In this document: positions 14,813 through 20,773 of the stretch, piece after piece
How positions within the stretch are numbered: the first letter of the stretch is position 1
Layout of the letters: each line of letters opens with the position of its first letter
NCBI GenBank assembly: GCA_023424235.1
Contig: JAFAEB010000179.1
Span: 1-20,773 of the forward strand
Direction: 5' to 3'
Origin: Bacillota bacterium
GTDB taxonomy: Bacteria; Bacillota; Clostridia; Lachnospirales; Lachnospiraceae
Length of the DNA: 20,773 nt
The notes under the pieces: generated by a model
The model's database searches: none
What the model saw: only the letters and a program-made list of their open reading frames with translations
What the model was told of the DNA's origin: nothing
Program-made: the position numbers and the translations under genes

Positions 14813-17269
14813 TTATAGTATTCCTCTTTCTATTATCATATCTTTAGCATCTTGTAAGAAAAGAGGAGTATTATTAATACAAACATCATTGATATGATTC
14901 ACTTCTACCATACCTAATTGTGGATCTACAAAACGTATGGATTCATTTCCATCATAATCAATTTGCATATCCTTTAAGGTTGATTTAAAATGAGCAAAAT
15001 CATTATATTCAGCGCTTGAACCACATTTTACAACAATACCATGATTTAAACCATGAGAAATAACTTCTTTATTGGTATTCGCACCTTCTACAACTTTTAT
15101 TACACCATTACTAAAATAAGTACCCACATAGGAATTTTCAACACGTATGAACAACCACTTATCGGTTATTTCATATTCATCATACTCGTAAAATGGAGTA
15201 TATCCATGAATGTAATGAACTAATTCCTCAGGGTCAATTTTATACAACATTATCATCATATTCTTATATTGCTCAATATAAGGAATGGTTCCGTTACCCG
15301 CCCAATAAGCTGGTCTATTCCCACCACTATACGGTCTTTCACCTGGGTGATTCACGTAATATTGTACACCTCGTGGACTTAATGCTATATTCATGAGATG
15401 TTGTTGATGACCGTGAACGAATGGTTTAAAGCGTCTTACACTTGCCATAAAATAATCTTTTGTTTTATAAAAATAGGTCTTAACTTTATTAATTCCTTGA
15501 TCAAGTTCACAAGATAACCATTCCCTATCACTTAACTTAACCTCATCATGGTATGCTGGTGGAACATAATCGGTTAAGCAAAATAGTGAAACTGCTCTTG
15601 AACCAGATGTTAAATATCCTTCTTTATAAGTAATCCATGATAAGAAATTAGGTTCTACAAGATTTCTTACCTTTAAGGTTTCTTCATAAGCTCTACCATA
15701 ACTAGAGCACATGATTCCTGCATAGGAATTATAGGCTACAATTTTAAAAGTAAAGTCAAGAGCTTTTGTTACTAAATCTCTTATCTCCTTATCCGGTGCC
15801 ATTAAATATAGTACAAAGAAACCAATTAAATCAACTGGTATATAGGTAGCTGAATTCCATTCTGCATAACCATATTTAAAAAATGTATCAAACCAATGAA
15901 TTAATCTTTCTTTACCAATTGCATACTGTTCTAATCCTGTACGATTACTTACTGTGAAAATGTCATCTTGGAATATATACCCGCCTAAATACTGACTGAT
16001 ATGGAATAATAGAGCATGATTCTCACTAAAATACCACATAACGTCATTGCCTGGTTCATCAATCCAATAACGGAAGTTAAGAACACTTTCCTTCATGCGA
16101 TTATAATCTCTATCCGTAACAAATCCTCTATATTTTGTTATTAAATACAACATAGGTGGTAAATAAAAATCTGCACAATCTTCTTTTTTCTCAATTTTAA
16201 GTAGAGAATTGATCATACATTCATATGCAATATCAGTCATTTTACTCTCACGTTCTAGAATGGCTAACGTTCGATTTACAACATTCTCACCATATTCACA
16301 TATGAAATCAAGTGCATCTATTTTACGTTCTTCAATGCTTTCCTTTGGCTCTTTATATACTACATCTTTATGAATTACTCCAACGATTAAATCACGTTTA
16401 ATTTTAAAGGAGTCTACGGTACAACTAACGAAAATTCTAAAAACTCCAATATTGTAATCAGTAATTTGACCTAATTCGATTTGAGTAGTATTTGGATTTA
16501 TTGTTACTTCATTTCCTTTGCCAAGATGCACATTGTTTAATTTTGTAAAATCCTCATTTCCCTCAATCGTAATCTTCATTTCCTTTTCAATAAGGGAATT
16601 ATCCATATTAAGAAGTAACGCTCCATTATCAAAGCAATCCTTTGGAACATAGACACTACGAAGGAAATCTTCGATTCGTTTTACTTCTTCTACATCTGTA
16701 TTAAGCTGTATTACTCCTGTAATAGGTCTTTCCCCTTTATATCTCATTTCATAGTAGAAAAATACATCTCTTTCTGCTAATTCGTCTGCGTATACTAATA
16801 TCTCATTAAGTCCTTTTTTAAGCTCTAATTGGATTAATAATTTATCAGGAATATTTCTCGTATATGGGTCAAATAAGCATACTTCCTCACCATTCACCCA
16901 AATCTTCATACCACCACAAGTATATAATTCGAAAGGATACCTTCCATCCTCTTCTACATGAAGATGAGTCTTTGCATTCACGTAAATATAATGTGGTGTA
17001 TGAATAAAGGTTGTAAAATCCACCCTATTATTCTCAAAAGGAAAGAAAACTCTTGAATATTCTCCTTCATACTTTTTTACCTTGTGAATACGTTTTTCTT
17101 TTAGAAACTCTCTACGGACTGGGTATACAATTTGAACATATGCTTCCCCTAAATTAACTTCTGCTTCAAAGGTTTCATAGGGTGAAGCAAATGCTTCTCT
17201 TCCCATCTCACTAATCCACCATCTATTTATTGAATCATTGTATGTAATTTGATATCTGTAATCTTGCAT
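14813..17269 (-). CDS. Large uncharacterised protein, probable (alpha/alpha)-toroid carbohydrate-active enzyme
   Basis: An 818-residue cytoplasmic protein (no signal peptide) of a family I cannot name. Residues 70-180 look like a beta-sandwich carbohydrate-binding domain (PFELYTCGGMKIWVNGEEV, 112-130). About 200-300 is beta-rich and Ig-like. About 320-560 is helical with conserved-looking blocks: MWYFSENHALLFHISQYLGG (411-430), GYAEWNSATYIPVDL (467-481) and SSYGRAYEE (522-530). About 580-818 is beta-rich with FVHGHQQHLMN (617-627) and NRPAYWAGNGTIPYIEQYKN (651-670). A helical toroid followed by a beta super-sandwich is the layout of several polysaccharide-lyase and glycosidase families; E416, N417, H418, E470, R526 and the 619-624 His residues are possible active-site positions. 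GGAGAAGG precedes the ATG. It is divergent from the ROK kinase. The enzyme class is inferred only. Confidence 0.6.
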   Translation of the reverse strand: MQDYRYQITYNDSINRWWISEMGREAFASPYETFEAEVNLGEAYVQIVYPVRREFLKEKRIHKVKKYEGEYSRVFFPFENNRVDFTTFIHTPHYIYVNAKTHLHVEEDGRYPFELYTCGGMKIWVNGEEVCLFDPYTRNIPDKLLIQLELKKGLNEILVYADELAERDVFFYYEMRYKGERPITGVIQLNTDVEEVKRIEDFLRSVYVPKDCFDNGALLLNMDNSLIEKEMKITIEGNEDFTKLNNVHLGKGNEVTINPNTTQIELGQITDYNIGVFRIFVSCTVDSFKIKRDLIVGVIHKDVVYKEPKESIEERKIDALDFICEYGENVVNRTLAILERESKMTDIAYECMINSLLKIEKKEDCADFYLPPMLYLITKYRGFVTDRDYNRMKESVLNFRYWIDEPGNDVMWYFSENHALLFHISQYLGGYIFQDDIFTVSNRTGLEQYAIGKERLIHWFDTFFKYGYAEWNSATYIPVDLIGFFVLYLMAPDKEIRDLVTKALDFTFKIVAYNSYAGIMCSSYGRAYEETLKVRNLVEPNFLSWITYKEGYLTSGSRAVSLFCLTDYVPPAYHDEVKLSDREWLSCELDQGINKVKTYFYKTKDYFMASVRRFKPFVHGHQQHLMNIALSPRGVQYYVNHPGERPYSGGNRPAYWAGNGTIPYIEQYKNMMIMLYKIDPEELVHYIHGYTPFYEYDEYEITDKWLFIRVENSYVGTYFSNGVIKVVEGANTNKEVISHGLNHGIVVKCGSSAEYNDFAHFKSTLKDMQIDYDGNESIRFVDPQLGMVEVNHINDVCINNTPLFLQDAKDMIIERGIL

Positions 17270-17319
17270 AAAAATACCTTCTCCTTATTTTTGCCTTTGT
17301 ACACTTTGTCTATAATCTA

Positions 17320-17348
17320 ATTATATTAATCAATTCCTAAAATCACAA
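17320..17348 (-). promoter_or_regulatory. Candidate promoter of the 818-residue protein gene
   Basis: On the minus strand TTGTGA (17348-17343) and TATAAT (17325-17320) are 17 bases apart, about 50 bases upstream of the start codon. The -10 is perfect; the -35 matches at four of six positions. Confidence 0.55.
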
Positions 17349-17409
17349 TGCATAATTTGCTTTTATTTGAAATTATTATTGCACTTTTTGTTATATGTCA
17401 GATAACGAA

Positions 17410-17437
17410 TTGAATTTTTAGTTTTTTATACTATAAT
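17410..17437 (+). promoter_or_regulatory. Candidate promoter of the ROK kinase gene
   Basis: TTGAAT (17410-17415) and TATAAT (17432-17437) stand 16 bases apart, 35 bases before the start codon. With the minus-strand promoter it defines a compact divergent control region of 203 bases. Confidence 0.6.
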
Positions 17438-17472
17438 AAATGCAATAAATAACACTTACATAAGGAGATTGT

Positions 17473-18381
17473 ATGAGAATTCTAACGATTGATATTGGGG
17501 GAAGTGCAATAAAGTCAGCAATATTTTATAATGAGATACTTACGGAAGAAAAGGAAGTTACATCAAATGGTTTATTAGGTGCTATGCATGTGCTAGATAA
17601 TTTATTTCATTTAATTGATTCTTATAAGGATTTCAATGCGATTGGAATCTGCACTACTGGTCAAGTAGATCCAGCTACTGGTGCTATTGTCTGTGAAAAT
17701 GAAAATATTCCAGGATACGGTGGTTTAGAACTAGGTAAGATTGTATCTGATAAATATCAAAAGCCTGTATTTGTTGAAAATGATGTCAATGCTGCTGCTC
17801 TTGGAGAAGCTAATTTTGGAGCAGGTAAAAGTATAAAAGACTTTTTATGTCTTACCTATGGGACTGGTATCGGTGGTGCTATCATGATTAACAATCGTTT
17901 ATTAAGAGGTAGTAAAGGGTTTGCTGGTGAAGTTGGTCATATGATTACACATGCCAATGGGGAGCGATGCAATTGTGGTAGTAGAGGATGTTATGAAACC
18001 TATGCATCAACAACAGCACTCGTTGATCTATGTAAACAGCATAATGGATCCCTTACTAATGGCCACCTAATATTTGAAGAAGTCAATAATAATAACCAGG
18101 AGATTACCCAACTGGTAGATCAATGGATTCATGAAATTATATATGGACTTATCAACTTAATACATGTTTTTAATCCTTCCCATATTATTCTAGGTGGCGG
18201 AATTATGCAACAAGAATATATTATCAATAAAATGAAGCAACTACTTCCTTCTTTTACAATGGATGGTTTTGGTGATCTAGCTCTTATTCCTGCAAAACTT
18301 AAAAATCAAGCAGGTCAATATGGAATGGCCGCTATCGTACTAAGTCATTTTGAATCAGTAAATTTTGAGAAATCGTTGTAA
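17473..18381 (+). CDS. ROK-family sugar kinase
   Basis: A 302-residue cytoplasmic kinase of the ROK family, likely to phosphorylate a free hexose with ATP. The ATP phosphate-binding loop is DIGGSAIK (7-14). The catalytic Asp is D104 in VENDVNAAALGE (101-112). The sugar-binding E153-x2-H156 lies in GEVGH, and the zinc-binding cluster CNCGSRGC (Cys166, 168, 173) follows. LTYGTGIGGAI (127-137) is the second phosphate motif. There is no N-terminal helix-turn-helix, so it is a kinase and not a ROK repressor. AAGGAG six bases upstream fixes the ATG. Neighbouring alpha-mannosidase genes make mannose a plausible substrate, with glucose, fructose or N-acetylmannosamine as alternatives; specificity is not readable. 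Confidence 0.92.
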   Translation: MRILTIDIGGSAIKSAIFYNEILTEEKEVTSNGLLGAMHVLDNLFHLIDSYKDFNAIGICTTGQVDPATGAIVCENENIPGYGGLELGKIVSDKYQKPVFVENDVNAAALGEANFGAGKSIKDFLCLTYGTGIGGAIMINNRLLRGSKGFAGEVGHMITHANGERCNCGSRGCYETYASTTALVDLCKQHNGSLTNGHLIFEEVNNNNQEITQLVDQWIHEIIYGLINLIHVFNPSHIILGGGIMQQEYIINKMKQLLPSFTMDGFGDLALIPAKLKNQAGQYGMAAIVLSHFESVNFEKSL

Positions 18382-18398
18382 AAAATGATATTATTAGC

Positions 18399-18448
18399 AA
18401 AAAAATAATACAGATGTGATTCTTTACAAAGGGAATCACATCTGTATT
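18399..18448 (-). terminator. Strong hairpin terminator of the GH43 genes
   Basis: A perfect 16-bp inverted repeat (AATACAGATGTGATTC 18407-18422; complement 18433-18448) with a 10-base loop. On the minus strand it is followed almost directly by T7 (18405-18399), a textbook intrinsic terminator for the GH43 lipoprotein gene ending at 18517. It also lies just after the ROK kinase stop and may block converging plus-strand transcripts, although no T tract follows on that strand. Confidence 0.8.
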
Positions 18449-18516
18449 GCTACGTATCTCATTTAAATAATAATTCTAAAATACCACCATACAACTAATA
18501 GCAATATTATATAGTC

Positions 18517-19905
18517 TTATTGCTCGTATTTCTCCATAAGATTATTATATTCATCATCGCTTATCGCTATTACTGTACCATGCCTTGGTTTACCCTTAGG
18601 TAAGTTATAGCCTCTTCTTTTTTCGAACTCTCCACTACTTAAATCCTTTGAAACCATTAAATAATATCCTACACCACCAAAGTTATCAAGTAGAAGTCCA
18701 AAACGATTTCCCTCATACTGGTCATCCTTATTAAGTAAAAAGCTAGTTGGTCCCTCTACTCCTTTTTGAGCATCTAATGAAGGGGACTCAATTTTAGTCC
18801 ATTCACCTAACAGACTTTTAGAGTGCTCTAAAAGAATTGTACTTTTATCTTCGTATTTTGTAAATCTAAAATAAGTATCACCGTCTTTAATAACCGTACT
18901 ATCAATGGTAGAAAATTCGTAATCCACCCATACCTTAGGTTTTGTAAAATTATAAAAATCCCTTGTCTTTGAATAATACATTCTTTGTTTTCCATAGTTA
19001 TCTGAGAGAACTCTTGAAGCCCAAAAAACAATATATTCACCCGTTATTTCATCATAAAATGCTTCTGGAGCCCAAGTACATCCTGCAGTCTTACTGTTTA
19101 TTTCAATCATTCTTTGCTCAGACCAATTGATTAAGTCATTTGATTCCCAGACCATGATTGACTTACTTCCATTGGTTTGTGCTTTCCACCAGTCCCCATC
19201 CGCCGCTATTTGTAAATCAGTTGCTATCATATAGAATTTATCACCCTCAGGTGAACGAATGATAAAGGGATCTCTAAGTCCTTTCGTTCCAAGCTCTGAT
19301 TTTATTGCTGCTCTACCAAAATTAAGCTCCTTCCAAGAAAATCCATCCTTACTTGCTCCAAAAAAGATTGCTTCTTGACCAATTCGATCTCCTGTAAAAT
19401 ATGCAAACATATAGTTGGTTAAAATAAGCGGTTCAATCTTTTTCTTAACGGTAACCTTAAATTCTTTTTGAACTTTTTCTTCATTACGTGACAATGTTGC
19501 AACTAAGGTTACAACATTGTCTTCCTCTTGTCTAGTTACAACTCCAGCTGGAGTAGGATCATAATTAAGATTACTTACTTCTTTATCAGATATGATTTCT
19601 GGGTCTAGAGACTGCCAAGTAATTTGTGAATCATTAATTCCTTTCTGAGGTAAATGGATATTCCCACGAATCTCATCTATATTAAGAATTTCTAAGTTAT
19701 CATAATCTTCTTTTAATTCCTTACTAATCTTACTAAAATCAATTTCTTCAATCTCTATCACCTTACTTGAATCGATTTCATTATTTTTTTTACACCCAAC
19801 TAAAATAATAACCATAATAGCTAGTATAAAAACTCTTTTAAGTTTCTTAAAATGAAGCAGTTTATGTATTAAAGGAATAAAATTATAGCTATTCAACATT
19901 CCCAC
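18517..19905 (-). CDS. GH43-type beta-propeller lipoprotein with Ig-like domain
   Basis: A 462-residue exported protein. The N-terminus has basic residues, a hydrophobic stretch and the lipobox LVGC (lipid-accepting Cys38), so it is anchored to the outer face of the membrane. About residues 60-155 resemble the atrophied bacterial Ig-like domain common in clostridial glycosidases (SQITWQSLDPEII, then VTLVATLSR). The five-bladed propeller (160-462) shows GLRDPFIIRSPEGDKFYMIATDL (209-231) with likely base D212, TWAPEAFYD (278-286), STIDSTVIKDG (332-342) and VEGPTSF (383-389) with likely acid E384. GH43 enzymes mostly release arabinose or xylose from plant polysaccharides. The frame opens at GTG (19905) with AAGG five bases upstream; ATG at 19899 is an alternative. 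It begins 2 bases after the upstream GH43 gene, so they form an operon. Confidence 0.82.
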   Translation of the reverse strand: MGMLNSYNFIPLIHKLLHFKKLKRVFILAIMVIILVGCKKNNEIDSSKVIEIEEIDFSKISKELKEDYDNLEILNIDEIRGNIHLPQKGINDSQITWQSLDPEIISDKEVSNLNYDPTPAGVVTRQEEDNVVTLVATLSRNEEKVQKEFKVTVKKKIEPLILTNYMFAYFTGDRIGQEAIFFGASKDGFSWKELNFGRAAIKSELGTKGLRDPFIIRSPEGDKFYMIATDLQIAADGDWWKAQTNGSKSIMVWESNDLINWSEQRMIEINSKTAGCTWAPEAFYDEITGEYIVFWASRVLSDNYGKQRMYYSKTRDFYNFTKPKVWVDYEFSTIDSTVIKDGDTYFRFTKYEDKSTILLEHSKSLLGEWTKIESPSLDAQKGVEGPTSFLLNKDDQYEGNRFGLLLDNFGGVGYYLMVSKDLSSGEFEKRRGYNLPKGKPRHGTVIAISDDEYNNLMEKYEQ

Positions 19906-19907
19906 AC

Positions 19908-20773
19908 CTACCTTTTCTTATTTTTACTAGATTGAACAAGTATAATAGAGAGGGTTATAAGAAGGATAAAAATAAGAATACCAGTAACTATATACTCTGT
20001 AACTTTTTTATTGGTATTTGAAGTTTGATTTCTTTCATTTTCTTTTTCACTACTTCTTATATCCTTGTTATCATCATCCCTATTACTATCCATCTTCTTA
20101 TTGTTATTTTCTGAAAGCTCATTATTTATTTGATCTGTATTAAGTAATCTATCCTCAACCCCTATGTGAGTTGGTGAAATCGGTTTCATTAAGCCGTCAG
20201 TATCATCAAAGAATAGTTTATCGATACATAATTCTCTGTGATGGCCATACCCATCTGTAAAACTACCTAGTGGAGTATAAAAACGGTGATATGCGATATA
20301 GTAATCATCTGTATTTGGTATGTTTAAAATACTATGATGTCCTGTTCCCAATATATCCTTTGAAACATCTTTTTCTAGAATTGTATACTTAAAATTAATA
20401 GGACCATAAATATTATCTGATACCCCATAGTTTACATGATAGTTAGCACTTCCTGTATCATCGCATGACCATGTAAAATGATAGATGTCGTCTCGCTTGG
20501 TAACAGTAATCGCTTCACGAAACCCTTTAACTCCTGTATAATTTTTTATACTATCAAAATCAACACTTACCATATCCTCATTTAACTTTACAATTGCAGC
20601 ATTTCCATTTCCAAAAAGCATATAAGAGCTTCCGTCTTCATCGGTAAAGATAGAAGGATCAATTGCCTGCCCCATTACGATACCATTAGCAGTACAAAGT
20701 TTTTTCGTTATAAGCGCTTCCTCTTGTGCTATAAATGGTCCTGTAGGACTATCAGCTACAGCTACTCCAATAC
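19908..20773 (-). CDS. GH43 glycosidase with C-terminal membrane anchor (cut by right edge)
   Basis: The frame is open from the right edge (codon phase starting at 20771) to the stop at 19908, about 287 visible residues; the N-terminus is outside. An internal ATG at 20675 is not the start, because in-frame GH43 sequence IGVAVADSPTGPF lies before it. Further signs are QAIDPSIFTDEDGSSYMLFG (visible residues 35-54), GFREAITVTKRDDIYHFTWS with putative acid Glu86, and ILGTGHHSILNIP then YYIAYHRFY. This pattern is common in GH43 alpha-L-arabinofuranosidase-like enzymes. After the propeller comes an Asn/Asp/Lys-rich linker (about 215-256), then one membrane helix (about 258-280, VTGILIFILLITLSIILV) and a basic tail SSKNKKR. 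There is no LPXTG sorting motif, so it would be held in the membrane by this helix. It is followed after 2 bases by the GH43 lipoprotein gene. Confidence 0.88.
   Translation of the reverse strand, partial: IGVAVADSPTGPFIAQEEALITKKLCTANGIVMGQAIDPSIFTDEDGSSYMLFGNGNAAIVKLNEDMVSVDFDSIKNYTGVKGFREAITVTKRDDIYHFTWSCDDTGSANYHVNYGVSDNIYGPINFKYTILEKDVSKDILGTGHHSILNIPNTDDYYIAYHRFYTPLGSFTDGYGHHRELCIDKLFFDDTDGLMKPISPTHIGVEDRLLNTDQINNELSENNNKKMDSNRDDDNKDIRSSEKENERNQTSNTNKKVTEYIVTGILIFILLITLSIILVQSSKNKKR

Noticed and set aside
20673..20675. ATG at 20675 as the start of the membrane-anchored GH43 gene
   Set aside because: The frame continues upstream to the window edge with clear GH43 sequence (VADSPTGPF), so the gene is partial and the ATG internal.
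1..20773. CRISPR arrays, tRNA or rRNA genes, insertion sequences, phage genes
   Set aside because: I saw no regularly spaced repeats, no cloverleaf with a CCA-type end, no transposase or integrase motifs, and no phage structural genes in any frame.

Overview
The window is low-GC DNA in the style of a Gram-positive anaerobe: AGGAGG-type ribosome binding sites, sigma-A-like promoters, a lipoprotein signal and many glycoside hydrolases. The combination of myo-inositol catabolism with GH38, GH105 and GH43 enzymes fits a plant- or glycan-degrading Clostridium of the Lachnospiraceae, for example a relative of Lachnoclostridium phytofermentans. The taxon is an inference from style and content, not a database match.

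Layout. (A) 1-13237, all on the minus strand and read from right to left: GH105 unsaturated uronyl hydrolase, a small HAD-like protein, iolC, iolA (mmsA), iolD, iolE, iolG, iolB and a complete GH38 alpha-mannosidase. A hairpin terminator and a likely new promoter follow, and then the 5' part of a second GH38-type gene runs off the left edge. Most gaps are short, every gene has a good ribosome binding site, and the set looks like one operon that starts near 13240-13400. (B) 13521-14444, plus strand: a divergent AraC-family regulator, the obvious candidate to control the operon. (C) 14445-14812: no protein gene, but two terminator-like hairpins enclose a strongly structured segment with its own promoter. 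Its fold (long closing stem, large central bubble, terminal stem-loop) resembles that of 6S RNA. (D) 14813-17269, minus strand: a large protein of unrecognised family that looks like a multidomain carbohydrate-active enzyme, divergent from (E) 17473-18381, plus strand: a ROK-family sugar kinase. (F) 18517-20773, minus strand: two adjacent GH43-type five-bladed beta-propeller proteins. One is a lipoprotein with an Ig-like domain. The other has a C-terminal membrane anchor and is cut by the right edge.

How the genes work together. IolG oxidises myo-inositol, IolE dehydrates the inosose, IolD opens the ring, IolB isomerises 5-deoxyglucuronate, IolC phosphorylates the product, and IolA turns malonate semialdehyde (or methylmalonate semialdehyde) into an acyl-CoA. 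The aldolase IolJ and an inositol transporter are not in the window. The unusual point is that this inositol pathway sits in the same apparent operon as cytoplasmic alpha-mannosidase and unsaturated-uronyl hydrolase genes. This suggests that the inositol may arrive as part of a mannose- and/or uronate-bearing glycan rather than as free inositol. The ROK kinase could phosphorylate a released hexose, and the surface GH43 proteins could trim arabinose- or xylose-containing plant glycans outside the cell.
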